Shown: positions 1-9,799 of the stretch, in pieces
How the letters are laid out: every line of letters begins with the position of its first letter
How positions within the stretch are numbered: position 1 is the first letter of the stretch
Program-made: the position numbers and the translations under genes
The notes under the pieces: generated by a model
Told to the model about the DNA's origin: nothing
What the model saw: the letters and a program-made list of their open reading frames with translations, nothing else
Databases searched by the model: none
DNA from: Holophagales bacterium
Lineage (GTDB): Bacteria; Acidobacteriota; Thermoanaerobaculia; UBA5066
NCBI GenBank assembly: GCA_016714815.1
Contig: JADKBZ010000001.1
Location: forward strand, 434,001 to 498,000
Reading direction: 5' to 3'
DNA: 64,000 nucleotides

Positions 1-204
1 AGGCTCTGGGAACGGTACTACGAGACGGCGGAATGTCGGGAACCTCGGCGCGCAGGGTCGGTCAACCTCGGGAGCGCTCTTGCTACAAATAGGTGCCATT
101 ACTCGGGGCCAGCGGTTTGAACCTCTGGAACGCGGCTGGGAACCGGGGGTCCCCGTGAGCGACGCCGGGAGACTCGATAGCCAAGAGAAGCAGGAGAGAA
201 CACG
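1..204. other. 5' flank of the signalling operon
   Basis: An open frame runs from base 1 to a TGA at about 118-120 on the plus strand (starting RLWERYYETAE), which could be the tail of a gene lying outside the window; I cannot identify it. From about 120 to 204 there is no coding signal. A ribosome binding site (GGAGAG, about 191-196) precedes the ATG at 205, so the operon promoter probably lies within this stretch. Confidence 0.4.
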
Positions 205-1545
205 ATGACGGATGATGCCCGGCCCACACCCCTAGAGGTTAGAATCTTGAGTCAAAGAAGCAGAGGGCTCCTCGTCGGCCTTCTCGATGGCTCGGAGACT
301 GGCTGGCTTCCTTGCAATGAATGGAGCTACGACGCGGAAGCGTGGCGGGCAGATTCGGCACTCGTGCTTACCGGCACTCTCTTGAAAGTGGTGCCGTGGG
401 ACCAGACCCTCACGAGTGGCCTGCGGGCGTACAGCCGCAGGCGGGTGGCCCACGATCCCTGGCGACTCGTTACGCAGGCCTGGATTGGCGAGTACCGACA
501 GTTCACTGTGACCGGCTTGACTAGGGAGTTCGCTACGGGCGAGATCGAGCCGGGACTCCAAGCGCGAGTCCGTCGAAATGCCTTCCGCTCCCTTGGCGTT
601 GAAGGCGTGCAGGGCCTATCCGAGGCGGAGTTGGGGCACAGTGTGATATCGATAGGCGACACGGTGGCGGGGCTGGTGTCGGAGATCGCGTTCCCGGAAG
701 AGAGCACGCGGCCTTCCCTCTGTCTCGATCCAAGGCAGTTGCTTGCGCGCCTAGCGACGGACCCGGCCATGCTTCTTCCTGCCGCGAGTGAACCCCGTTC
801 GGCATTACTGGCCGGTCTGAAGGACGCAGCGTCGGTCCGGACACCACCGCCCCTCGAGCTCATCTGGGTTATCGACGACGACCAGGAGTTCCGAGAAGCC
901 ACTGCCGCCTATCTGCGAAGTCTCGGGTACACAGTATTCGCGGCTCCGTCTGGAGCGGATATCGTGGCGCTAGAGAAGGAGCCCTCGACCGATCCGGACC
1001 TGATCATCATCGATGTTCACCTGACCGAAGACAGCGCCAATCACGACGGGCTGCAACTTGCGGCGGAGCTGTCGAAGCGTCTTCCGCGTGCGAAGCTTCT
1101 CGTCGTTAGTGGAGAGGACTCCCTCACGCCTAGGTCAGGCATTACCGAACGAAAGATCCGTGAGTATGGAACCCTCCTAGTTGGAGGGTATCTGCCAAAG
1201 CCATTCACGGTCGACGAGCTCGAGACTTACATCTCAGATGCGACGTCCCGCCCGCGGCGACGATTCGCCGACTGCCTTTCTGCCACGATTCCGTCCGTGG
1301 CAAAGGCGCAGGCCACGGTGCCGATCATTCAGGCTTCACCAGGCCGGGCCAGACCGGCACGCTTCAGTATCGAAGACGCTCTTCGAGACCTTCATTCGTA
1401 CTCTGAAAAGAGCTCATTTCACCTATTCGAAATGAACCCGCTTAACGGGAGGGGTCGCTCGCTGGCTCACGTGGGAGATCCGCATCCGTGGCAAGTGGTT
1501 GCGCACAAAACTTCAGAAGTCGTCCGTAAGAGACACCGCGATTGA
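205..1545 (+). CDS. Two S1-like domains, receiver domain and start of a GAF domain (probably 5' half of a split histidine kinase)
   Basis: The 446-residue product starts with two S1-like OB folds. The first is at about residues 10-90, with the S1-like strings GWLPCNEWS and a strand ending near DPW; the second is at about 95-190. A receiver domain follows at about 217-345: acidic pocket VIDDD, phospho-acceptor Asp in IIIDVHL near residue 269, and the invariant lysine in YLPKPF near 331. From about residue 400 the sequence (SFHLFEMNPLNGRGRSLAHVG) looks like the first strands of a GAF domain, but the frame closes before the domain is complete. The remaining GAF strands are in the +1 frame in the overlapping downstream kinase gene. 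I infer that the two reading frames were one protein, S1-S1-REC-GAF-kinase, now or apparently split near 1490-1505. S1 domains usually bind RNA; here they may be only a structural OB fold. The start is set by the GGAGAG site. Confidence 0.75.
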   Translation: MTDDARPTPLEVRILSQRSRGLLVGLLDGSETGWLPCNEWSYDAEAWRADSALVLTGTLLKVVPWDQTLTSGLRAYSRRRVAHDPWRLVTQAWIGEYRQFTVTGLTREFATGEIEPGLQARVRRNAFRSLGVEGVQGLSEAELGHSVISIGDTVAGLVSEIAFPEESTRPSLCLDPRQLLARLATDPAMLLPAASEPRSALLAGLKDAASVRTPPPLELIWVIDDDQEFREATAAYLRSLGYTVFAAPSGADIVALEKEPSTDPDLIIIDVHLTEDSANHDGLQLAAELSKRLPRAKLLVVSGEDSLTPRSGITERKIREYGTLLVGGYLPKPFTVDELETYISDATSRPRRRFADCLSATIPSVAKAQATVPIIQASPGRARPARFSIEDALRDLHSYSEKSSFHLFEMNPLNGRGRSLAHVGDPHPWQVVAHKTSEVVRKRHRD

Positions 1546-2554
1546 CCCCGAACGAGCAGAGTGGTACGACGAGGACATTCATGCATCCCCCGGGCTTCAG
1601 CGGAAGCACTTCTGGCTGCTTCAGGCGAGGCAGTATCGGAGCGCGATGGGAATCCCAGTTGAAACGGCATCCCCGGAGGGGCACTGCCTTCTCGGCTTTA
1701 ATCCAGCTCCGAAAGGCATCTCCGCCAGTCTGTCCCACGCAGCACGACTATGCGCAGAACGGCTCGCGCGAGCAATCGAGTGGCAGCGCCTTCAGAGGCA
1801 GTCTTCCGAGCGCGCCTCGTATGAGAAGGCGGGAATGGCGTTCGCCTTTCTTGCGCATGAACTCGGCGCCGATCTTTCCGCGATTGATATGACTGTTTCA
1901 ACTCTATCCAGAGCTCTCGACGCACGGCCCGGCAACGCGCAGGACGTGATGCCCGCAACCGTCAGCCGTCTCAAAGGAATGAGCCATGATGCGGTTGAAA
2001 AGATGCAGCTCCTCCTCTGGAGGCGTACCATGGGCACAACTGGAGAGACACGGGTTCTTCTTTGTGCGAAGGACGCGATCAAGGCCGCCCGGCAGCATGT
2101 GCCGCTCGACTTCGCGATTGACTTCGCTCTGCATAGCGAAGATTCGGACGACCTTTCCGTGCGCACAAGCCGTGCTGTCTTGACGCTGGCTTTGTTCAAT
2201 CTGCTTCTTAACGCCTTGCAACAGATCGCGCTGTTTCGACTCCGACCGGGCCGGGTACTTCTCCGCACAGTCCCTCGTCATGGTCCGCAGGGTTCTTGGC
2301 TAGACGTTGATGTTATGGACAACGGACCCGGGATCCACCGTGCCGATTGGGAGCGCATCTTCGAACTCGGCTTCTCCACGCGAAGAGACGGCACGGGCCT
2401 GGGACTTAGTATCGTTAGACAGTCGGTGGAGCAGATTGGCGAGGGAGAGCGGCGGGGCAGCGTGGGCGTCAAGGAGAGCGTCCTGAATGTCGGTACAACT
2501 TTCTCGGTTGCCCTCCCGATAGCCCCCTCTGTCGGAAAGAGGTCAATCTCATGA
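1499..2554 (+). CDS. Histidine kinase (GAF C-terminal half, H-box, HATPase)
   Basis: This frame opens at a TTG (1499) with no convincing ribosome binding site and overlaps the preceding gene by 47 bases. Residues 1-95 look like the second half of a GAF domain (SSVRDTAIDPERAEWY, then a conserved-looking MGIPVE strand). The likely phospho-acceptor is His120 in FAFLAHELGADL. The ATPase domain follows: N-box NLLLNALQQ near 235, G1 DNGPGI near 273 and G2 GTGLGLSI near 298. The natural start is therefore probably in the upstream gene, and the 1499 start is only the frame limit. The gene ends in an ATGA overlap with the next kinase. The protein has no membrane segment and is presumably cytosolic. 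Annotated alone it would be a 351-residue kinase; joined to its neighbour it would be a hybrid kinase of about 780 residues. Confidence 0.75.
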   Translation: MRTKLQKSSVRDTAIDPERAEWYDEDIHASPGLQRKHFWLLQARQYRSAMGIPVETASPEGHCLLGFNPAPKGISASLSHAARLCAERLARAIEWQRLQRQSSERASYEKAGMAFAFLAHELGADLSAIDMTVSTLSRALDARPGNAQDVMPATVSRLKGMSHDAVEKMQLLLWRRTMGTTGETRVLLCAKDAIKAARQHVPLDFAIDFALHSEDSDDLSVRTSRAVLTLALFNLLLNALQQIALFRLRPGRVLLRTVPRHGPQGSWLDVDVMDNGPGIHRADWERIFELGFSTRRDGTGLGLSIVRQSVEQIGEGERRGSVGVKESVLNVGTTFSVALPIAPSVGKRSIS

Positions 2555-5058
2555 GCACGGAAGCCCGCCACGTCTTGGTCGTGGACGACAACGAGCTTCA
2601 CCGGGAAGCGCTCGTGGGTTTCCTTCGATCTCATGGATACGGCGTAACGCCGGCAGCGTCTGCGAAGCAGGCGCTGGCTGTGATGGACGAAGGACCGAAA
2701 GGCCCAACGTATGTCCTCCTCGACCTTGTACTGGGTGGTGACCGGAGGGGTGGTGCAGAGCTATGCGAAGAGGTGCGCGCCCGCCGGAGCGACGCATACG
2801 TGGTGATTTACACAGCCGACCCGGGAATCTCCGACGAGGAGCTCTTTAAGACCTATGAAGCCGGCGCTCACAAGATTCTTCCGAAACTGAACGCGGAGGA
2901 GCTTCTCCGTGATCTTGCTATCTTTGTCGAGGACATGGCTGATCTGGAAGGTCTTCGAAGAGAGATAGCCTCTGTAAGCGAGGGCAACGTCCGAATGATC
3001 TCGGCTCTTGTCGGACTGGGTGCGGCTGTGCGCATCGTCGACCGCCAGCATCGCGTGTGGTTCTCTAGTGAACCACGAGGGGCGGGGCCCGCCGAGTCCG
3101 AGCGAAGGGAGTGGCCCTGTTGGAACACACTCTTCGGGCGTACAGTCGAGTGGGGTCCATGCCCGAACTGTCATATTTGCGAGGCCACCGAGGCGAATGC
3201 TGGCCAATCGCGCCTAGTCATCGTTGAAGATGGCGGCGGACTGAAATGGGTTCGTAGCGACAGCATCCCGGTGTTCGGCCTGGATACGTCGGGCCCGCGG
3301 CGAGTCATAGGGGTCCGGGAGACCGCTCATCCGATTGGGCGCGAGCTGGAGCGATATGACCGCCGAGAATGCCTCCGGGCTCTTGCCGAGGCATTGGTGC
3401 GAAAAGGATTCCGGCGCGTCCGGTTGTACGAGTCAAAGAACGGCCGATCGATCTCATGCGTCTGTGTGGCAACCGACCTGCCGCGAGATGCTGATCGGAG
3501 CTACCGGCAGGCAGTCGAAGGCACCTTTGAGACCTCAGAAGCTCGGAATCGCTATATGAAAAGGGCCTTAGAGGCGAAGCGACCCCAGCTCTACTCGTCT
3601 TGGGACCCGGAGTTACTGCAGGACGCCGATGCAGCAGGTCCATTGGCGCTTAAGCCACCGTGGATCGACTATCCGATCTGGAGCGGTGCAGAGTTGGCGG
3701 GGTGGATCGGGCTGGACTTCGTTCGGGAAAGAGAGCAAACGCTCGCTGCGAACTTTGAGGCAGATCTCCGTCCGTATTCAGACGAGCTGGTCCGGGTCTT
3801 TCGCACCGTTTCGGAGTCAGCAGAGGGAGGGCGGGTCTTGCTTCGCGCTCTCGCGGAGGCGGAGACCCTCATGCTCCGTGCGGACACTGTCCGGGCCGCG
3901 CTTCGGTCGGTACTCGAAAGGCTACAAGCGGCGATTTCAGAGATCGCACCGTGCTTCGAGGTCCGCGTGAGAGTCCGGGACGGCGACGGGCTCCGGCTGC
4001 TAGCCCGAGTTGGAACCGAGGAGGCGGAAGGAGCCATGAGCATCCCGGAGTCCGATCCGGAATCGCTGGCGGCCCATGTGGTACGGACTCTGCGGCCGGT
4101 GTTTCTCGCAAGCACAGCGCTGCATAGGGAGGAGCCACGGGCTGAGACTTTACTGCCTCCGGGCCGTCATCGCGGGCGGGACTCTGCCTTGGCCATCCTC
4201 CCTCTTGAGGTGGTTGGCGTTTGCGTGGGTACGCTTTCGATCCAGACGGCGCCCAGGGTCACGTGGGCGAACGGGGGAGAGAGAGAGGGGCTCGCGGAGT
4301 TTGCAAAGCAGATTGCGGTGCTTGTACACGACATAGCCCGCGACAAGGAGCTCGAGGAAGCCAGGGCGACGACCGAGCGCGATCTCCAGCGCGCTATCGG
4401 AGCGATCCACGGTGTACGCGGACCAGCGAGAGTGATTCTTGACTATGTTGCGGTGCTCGAGCTCGACCGCGAGGGGCTGTCTGCGGGCATGGTGGATCGT
4501 GCCGCAGTGACGGAAGGAATCAGAACTGCCGCGATTGGCGTGCTGCAGCTTGCGGAGCGACTACGGCGCCTGAACGAGCCTGCAAGGGCGAGTACTCCGG
4601 AAACAGATCTCTGGTTTCATATCGGCGCCATCTGTGCGCGACGTGGAGGCAAGCGAGGCGGGCCTGAGTGTCGACTCAGCCTTCCCGCGGGAAGTGCGTG
4701 TGTCCGGCTGGAGCCGCAAGACCTTGAGTTGATTCTTCAGGAACTGATGGAGAATGCCGCGAAGGCGGAGGCAACCGTGGTGTCTGTCGGAGGCCTAGTT
4801 CCCGACGACGGGTCAGCGGTCTTCTTCGTAGAGGATGACGGCGAGGGGATACCGGATGGCGAACAAGAGAAGATCTTTGAGTCGTGGTACTTCAATTTCC
4901 CCGGTGGGACGGGCTTGGGACTGGCAGTGGTTGAGCGCATTGTGACGCAGGCGGGTGGTGCTGCCCGCGCCGTCCGCTTGAAGAAGGGCTTGCGCATTGA
5001 AATCACATTGCCTGTGATTCTGTTGGCGGCTGGTGCAGACGCCGAGGAAGAGGAATGA
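2551..5058 (+). CDS. Cytosolic hybrid sensor kinase: receiver, Cys-rich PAS-like, GAF-like, HATPase
   Basis: The 835-residue protein starts with a receiver domain at about 7-125 (VVDDNE, acceptor Asp58 in LLDLVLGGD). A PAS-like domain at about 155-250 carries the cysteine cluster CW...GPCPNCHIC near 190-212, reminiscent of PAS domains that hold a metal or sense redox. The middle (about 260-600) is GAF-like, with IGLDFV and LPLEVVG strands. The kinase end shows a possible H-box (AIGAIHGVRGPA, near 622), N-box ELMENAAKAEA, G1 DDGEGIP and G2 GGTGLGLAV. The start ATG overlaps the upstream stop as ATGA, and its own stop overlaps the next start the same way, so the genes are translationally coupled. 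A receiver at the N-terminus suggests that it is itself a phosphorylation target of the upstream kinase. The signal sensed is unknown. The H-box is atypical, so catalytic autophosphorylation is not certain. Confidence 0.85.
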   Translation: MSTEARHVLVVDDNELHREALVGFLRSHGYGVTPAASAKQALAVMDEGPKGPTYVLLDLVLGGDRRGGAELCEEVRARRSDAYVVIYTADPGISDEELFKTYEAGAHKILPKLNAEELLRDLAIFVEDMADLEGLRREIASVSEGNVRMISALVGLGAAVRIVDRQHRVWFSSEPRGAGPAESERREWPCWNTLFGRTVEWGPCPNCHICEATEANAGQSRLVIVEDGGGLKWVRSDSIPVFGLDTSGPRRVIGVRETAHPIGRELERYDRRECLRALAEALVRKGFRRVRLYESKNGRSISCVCVATDLPRDADRSYRQAVEGTFETSEARNRYMKRALEAKRPQLYSSWDPELLQDADAAGPLALKPPWIDYPIWSGAELAGWIGLDFVREREQTLAANFEADLRPYSDELVRVFRTVSESAEGGRVLLRALAEAETLMLRADTVRAALRSVLERLQAAISEIAPCFEVRVRVRDGDGLRLLARVGTEEAEGAMSIPESDPESLAAHVVRTLRPVFLASTALHREEPRAETLLPPGRHRGRDSALAILPLEVVGVCVGTLSIQTAPRVTWANGGEREGLAEFAKQIAVLVHDIARDKELEEARATTERDLQRAIGAIHGVRGPARVILDYVAVLELDREGLSAGMVDRAAVTEGIRTAAIGVLQLAERLRRLNEPARASTPETDLWFHIGAICARRGGKRGGPECRLSLPAGSACVRLEPQDLELILQELMENAAKAEATVVSVGGLVPDDGSAVFFVEDDGEGIPDGEQEKIFESWYFNFPGGTGLGLAVVERIVTQAGGAARAVRLKKGLRIEITLPVILLAAGADAEEEE

Positions 5059-6206
5059 GGAGAGAGGAGAGACCGCAGGTTCTTGTTGCAGAGGACGATC
5101 CGAAGCAGCGTGAAGCGCTTGCAATGCTGCTCAAGCTGCAACTCGATGTTCGCGTTACGGAGGTCGGTACCGTGGCTGCCGCACTCGCCGTGCTTTCGGA
5201 GGAGGCAGGCGCTATCGACGTTGTGATTACGGATATGCACTTCGGATCGCGGGCGCGCGAGGGCGGCCTGGAGATAGTCCGGGCCGCTCGTGCGTTGAGC
5301 GAGGTCGCACCGGACGTTATCGTGACGACCGCGTATGCCACGCAGGAGAATGCGATCGCTGCGATGGAGGCGGGGGCAGCATGGTACGTCGATAAGGCGC
5401 TGCCAGATGCTTGGCGCGTTCTCCTGCTGGACAGGGCGCGTAAGAGTCTGCATGTGCGGAGCTTACGCACGGAGGTGGAGCAGCGACGGCGTGAGATGGA
5501 GGCGGATCTATTACGCGCCGGCCGACTACAGGCGAGTATGGCTGCGCCCGATGATATTCAGGTTCCTGGGTGGCGGGTGACTTCCCGCTCCATGCCTGCG
5601 CGGGCGGTCAGCGGTGACTTTGTCGAAGTGATCGATTGGCGAGACGGTTCCACCGTTTGTGTAATCGGAGACGCGGCAGGGCATGGAGTGCGCTCCGCAC
5701 TCGTGGGCACGATGGTGCGGTTGGCTATTAGAGGAGCGGTGCGGCGGGCGTCTAGCGCAGAGGAGATTCGGAGAGAGATAGGAGCGTTCGACTTCCTTCA
5801 GCTGCCGGATTCATGCACCCTGTTGATGTTCGTTCTGCACGCGGAAGGAGGTCTTGACGTTCTGAATGCGGGGCACCCTGCCCCAATAGTCGTCGGGAGC
5901 TCAGGGGTGCGGGCGGTCTCGCTAAGCGGCGGTATTCTGGTCACTGGATTGCCGGGGTTTCCCGTCTTGCAATGGCGATCAATCGATGTCGAGAAGGGTG
6001 GTCACGTCGTCGCTGTCACCGATGGAGTCACGGAGTGCCTAGATGAGGAGGGCAGAGAACTGGGAATGGGTGGACTCGCAGAGGCCGTGAAGGCCTGTGT
6101 GCTGAATGAGCGCTGGCTGACCGACGGGATCGCGGAATTGGTAGTGCTCCGAGAGGGCAGCGAGATGCGGGACGATGTCACTATCCTCGTGATGAGCCGC
6201 GAATAG
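5055..6206 (+). CDS. Response regulator with PP2C-type (RsbU/SpoIIE) serine phosphatase output
   Basis: The 383-residue protein has an N-terminal receiver at about 8-130 (VAEDDP acidic pocket, acceptor Asp in VITDMHF, lysine in YVDKALP). A coiled linker follows, then a SpoIIE/RsbU-like phosphatase domain at about 160-380, with metal-binding motifs SGDFVEV, IGDAAGHG, TDGVTE and DDVTILV. In known families such regulators dephosphorylate an anti-sigma-factor antagonist or similar partner-switching protein when their receiver is phosphorylated. No antagonist or anti-sigma kinase gene is next door, so the target is unknown. The gene overlaps the upstream kinase by four bases (ATGA), making it the output end of the operon. 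The downstream neighbour is a transposase remnant, so the operon may have lost further genes there. Confidence 0.9.
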   Translation: MRREERPQVLVAEDDPKQREALAMLLKLQLDVRVTEVGTVAAALAVLSEEAGAIDVVITDMHFGSRAREGGLEIVRAARALSEVAPDVIVTTAYATQENAIAAMEAGAAWYVDKALPDAWRVLLLDRARKSLHVRSLRTEVEQRRREMEADLLRAGRLQASMAAPDDIQVPGWRVTSRSMPARAVSGDFVEVIDWRDGSTVCVIGDAAGHGVRSALVGTMVRLAIRGAVRRASSAEEIRREIGAFDFLQLPDSCTLLMFVLHAEGGLDVLNAGHPAPIVVGSSGVRAVSLSGGILVTGLPGFPVLQWRSIDVEKGGHVVAVTDGVTECLDEEGRELGMGGLAEAVKACVLNERWLTDGIAELVVLREGSEMRDDVTILVMSRE

Positions 6207-6433
6207 TAAGCGATGGTTCTGTGCGCGCGGAGGTACATGCGGGGGAATCTCAGGAGTCGTAGGTGTTCCGGTGGCGTGGGAGGTTCGCGTGCGTAATTTG
6301 GTCGAGAGGGACTCCTTCATTGCCTGGAGGAGCCTCTCGGAGAGCGAGCGGCTTCGGGTCATGCCTCTTCGTCATTTCGTGTGGGCAAAGCGAGGGTCCA
6401 TCGCGCCGACGCTCAGGTAGATGATGGTGGTGA
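6207..6433. other. Gap between the signalling operon and the IS256 remnant
   Basis: No recognisable gene. A 49-codon frame with a GTG start (6271-6420, plus; VAWEVRVRNLVERDSF...) reads like amino-acid sequence but matches nothing I know. It could be a short gene or unrelated debris at the edge of the transposon remnant. Confidence 0.3.
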
Positions 6434-6768
6434 AGAACCCTCACCGTCCTGAAGCTCCATCTGCCCTACACCCTGACCCGTTCCCTCTCGACGACAAACG
6501 CCATCGAGAACCTCATGAGCTCCATTCGCCGGACTACGCGTAGGTTCTCCCGCAGGCGGATCGGATCGATGACCCGCCGCTGGGTCGCCATGGCCGTTCG
6601 CGAGGCTCGTCGGGGCTTCCGGCGCCTGAAGGGTCATCGCGAGAGATCGCTCCTCATCGAGGTCCTCGATCGTCTTCATCACTCCGAGGTCGCCCCTGCC
6701 GAAGAGGCCGCGTAGCCTTTCAACCAGCCGCCTCTCCGAGGCGAACTTCAACACTCAACGGGACACGC
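6434..6768 (+). pseudogene. IS256-family (mutator-type) transposase, 3' remnant with probable right end
   Basis: From a stop at 6431-6433 to the TAG at 6713-6715 the plus strand encodes LTVLKLHLPYTLTRSLSTTNAIENLMSSIRR..., the conserved C-terminal part of IS256-type transposases (STNAIEN, then a basic SMTRRWVAMAV-like stretch and a GFRRLKGH-like motif). The N-terminal two thirds with the catalytic DDE residues are absent. The bases after the stop, ending near 6768 (AACACTCAACGGGACACGCC), look like the terminal inverted repeat of such elements, and similarity to the second helicase locus starts immediately afterwards (about 6771). The element therefore probably marks the breakpoint of the duplicated segment to its right. 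Confidence 0.8.
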
Positions 6769-6798
6769 CCCGCGCGCGGCCCGCGAGGCGATGCGCCA

Positions 6799-9606
6799 GT
6801 GAGCGGGGTCGCAGAGGGGAGGGTGGCGAGCGTCCTGGCCGGTGTGAAGGACCTCCAGCGGACCTCGGTGGACTACGTCTTCCGGCGGATGTACACCGAC
6901 TCCGACCTAACCCGCCCGCTTCCTCCTGGCCGACGAGATGGGCCTCGGCAAGACGATGGTCGCGAAGGGGGTCGTCGCGAAGACGATCGAGCACCTGGGA
7001 GCCACGGGCGTGCCGCGGATCGACGTCCTCTACATCTGCTCGAATCTCGACATCGCGCGCCAGAACATCGAGCGCCTGAACGTGACGCCGGAGGCGAAGG
7101 TCCCCCTGGCGTCGCGGATCACGCTCCTGCCGAAGATGGTCCACGACCTGAAGGATTGGCCGCTCAACTTCGTCACCTTCACGCCGGGCACCTCGTTCAA
7201 CCTCCGGAGCAGCCTCGGGACGGTGTAAGAGCGGGTGATGCTCTACTGGATGCTCCGCGAAAGCTGGAGCCTCCCGAACCGCACCGGTCCGAAGAACCTG
7301 CTCCAGGGAAACGCCTCGGCGGAAGGGTTCCACCGCCTGCCTCGAAGCCCTCGAGCCCGACCTGATCATCCTCGACGAGTTCCAGCGGTTCCGCGACCTC
7401 CTCGACGGCGAGGACGACGCGGCGATGCTGGCCCGGAACCTCTTCGAGTGGGGCGACGCGCGGGTCCTCCTCCTTTCCGCCACGCCCTGCAAGATGCTCA
7501 CCCTGAGCGACGAGGACGGAGGCGAGGACCACTACCAGGACTTCGTCCGGACCTATCGCTTCCTTTCGAACGACGAGGCGAAGGCCGCCGAGCTGCAGCA
7601 GCTGCTAAAGGAGTTCCGCCGCGAGCTTCTCCGGATGCGCCCCGGGTCGGCCGGTCGCCTGGCCGCCCTCAAGACGGAGATCGAGGAGCGGCTGCGCAAG
7701 GTGATGTGCCGGACCGAGCGGCTGGCGATGGACGAGTCGCGCTGCGGGATGCTCCGGCAGGTTCCGCCCCCGGCGACCCCGGTCCACTCATCCGACCTTC
7801 GGCGCTACGTCGCGCTCCAGTCGGTGGCCGATCACCTCGAGCACGGCGACACGATGGAGTTCTGGAAGTCGGCCCCGTATCCCCTGAACTTCATGGACCT
7901 CGAGCAATACAAGCTGAAGACGGCCGTCGAGGGTGCGGGTGCCGACTCGGGGCTGCGGCCAAAGCTGGCGAAGCTCTTCCGCGCGCACCCGGAACTCCTG
8001 CTCGACGGCGAAGCCATCGCCGCGTACCGGAAGGTCGACCCGGGCAACGCCCGGCTCCGGCACCTGTCGGACGAGACGGTGGGCCGCGGGGCGTGGCGCC
8101 TCCTCTGGCTCCCTCCCACGCTCCCCTACTACGACCCGCCCGAGGGTCCGTTCTCCGACCCCGCCGCCGCGGAGCTGACGAAGAGGCTCGTCTTCTCCTG
8201 CTGGAAGGTCGTCCCGAAGGCGGTGGCGACCCTCCTGAGCTACGAGGCCGAGCGCCGGATGATCCTCGCGCTCCAGCCCACCGCCGTGAATACCCCGGAA
8301 GCGCGGAAGCGGCGGCGGCCGCTCCTGCGCTTCGCCCGCTCGGACGGGCGCCTCACGGGGATGTCGCTCTTCCCGCTGATCTACCCGTCGGTCGCCCTCG
8401 CGGAGATGGTCGACCCGCTGACGCTCGGATCGGCGAACGGGCGACGCACCTCGGCGGAGGTGCTCGACGCGGCCGAGGAGATCGTTGCCGAGAGGCTGGG
8501 TCGGCTCTCGGTTCCCGTCGATCCCCTCGCCGGCGCCGCGGAGGACGAAGCGTGGTACTGGGCCGGTCCGATTCTCCTCGACCTCGCCGCCGACCGGAGC
8601 GACACCCGGCGGTGGTGGAGCCGCGAAGATCCCGCGGAGGAGTAGGCGGGCCTTCCTGACGCTCTTCAACCAGCCGGAAGCGATGGCGCTCATTCGCTCG
8701 ATCAACGGCGAAGAGCCTTACTGGCGCCGCGCCCTCGAGTACGCCCTCGCCGGAAACCTCCAGGCAACCCTCGATGAGTACGTCCACATCCTGAAGGACG
8801 ACCTGGGCCTCCCGGACGCGCCCCCCGCCCGCATCTCGGAGGTCATCGCCGACAAGGTGGCCACAGTTCTCGCTCTCCGCACCGCGAACGTCGGCGTCGA
8901 CGACATTCGCCCGAGCGAGAGCGGCCTGACCTGGGTCATGCCCGTTCCGGTCATGCGGATGCGAATGCGCTTCGCCGTCCGCTTCGGCGACGAGAAGAGC
9001 GACGACTCGAACGCCCGGACGCGCGCAGGGAACGTCCGCGCCGCCTTCAACTCCCCCTTCTGGCCCTTCGTCCTCGTCTCGACCTCCGTCGGGCAGGAAG
9101 GCCTCGACTTCCACCCCTACTGCCACGCGGTCGTCCACTGGAACCTCCCCTCGAACCCCGTCGACCTCGAGCAGCGCGAAGGGCGAGTCCATCGCTACAA
9201 GGGCCACGCCGTCCGCAAGAACCTCGCCCGAACGCACCGCGAAGCGGCGACGAACGGCCCCGACCCCTGGGCCGCCATGTTCGCGAAGGCCGTCGCCGAC
9301 CGCCCCGCCGACTCCTCCGACCTCGTCCCCTTCTGGCTCTTCCCGATAGAAGGAGGAGCCCAGATCGAACGCCACGTCCTCGCGTCGCCGTTGAGCAGAG
9401 ACCGGGCGAAGCTCACCGCGCTGAGGCGGTCCCTGGCGGTCTACCGGATGGTCTTTGGGCAACCCCGGCAGGAGGAGCTGATGGAGTACCTGATGACGGT
9501 CATGCCGGGCGAGGACCTGGCGCGGTTCGCGGCGGAGCTGCGGATGGACCTGGCGCCGGGGGGGAGGGAGGGACCCACGACCGGTAGCCCTCTGGTGGCG
9601 AGCTAA
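6799..9606 (+). pseudogene. SNF2-like SF2 helicase, decayed copy 1
   Basis: This is a close relative of the gene at 25224. It starts at a GTG directly behind the tail of a PLD-like gene (AAREAMRQ stop at 6799-6801). Recognisable helicase parts are motif I (GLGKTMVAKG, near 6945), DEFQRF (near 7375), the motif III-like LLLSATPCKM (near 7475) and the C-terminal helicase lobe (STSVGQEGLDFHPYCHAV, then DLEQREGRVHRYKG, near 9090-9200). Translation is broken by a frameshift near 6915, a TAA at 7226-7228 where copy 2 has GAA, a frame change near 7338 and another, with a TAG, near 8640. The last two coincide with the breaks in copy 2 and look like internal deletion joints. It retains about 50 codons (near 7803-7957) that copy 2 lacks. 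The family acts as a nucleic-acid translocase, often in defence islands; this copy is unlikely to make a working protein. Confidence 0.85.
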
Positions 9607-9799
9607 CCATAGCACTCCCAGAGTGTTACAGGACTTCCGACTCGGGGCGTCTAGTCGTCGCTGCGCCTATTGGAGCTGGTTGCCGCGGAGGCGACAGCAG
9701 GGCCGGAGAAGAAATCTGTCTCGGCCTGTAGTAATTCGCGCCCTCTCGCGCAGCTTAGGTGGAGGGCAAGGCCCCCGAGGGGCCGGAAGAGAAGTGAGG

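Noticed and set aside
8353..9615. Minus-strand open frame of 420 codons opposite helicase copy 1
   Set aside because: Shadow of the helicase; a near-identical shadow exists opposite copy 2, and neither has protein-like motifs.
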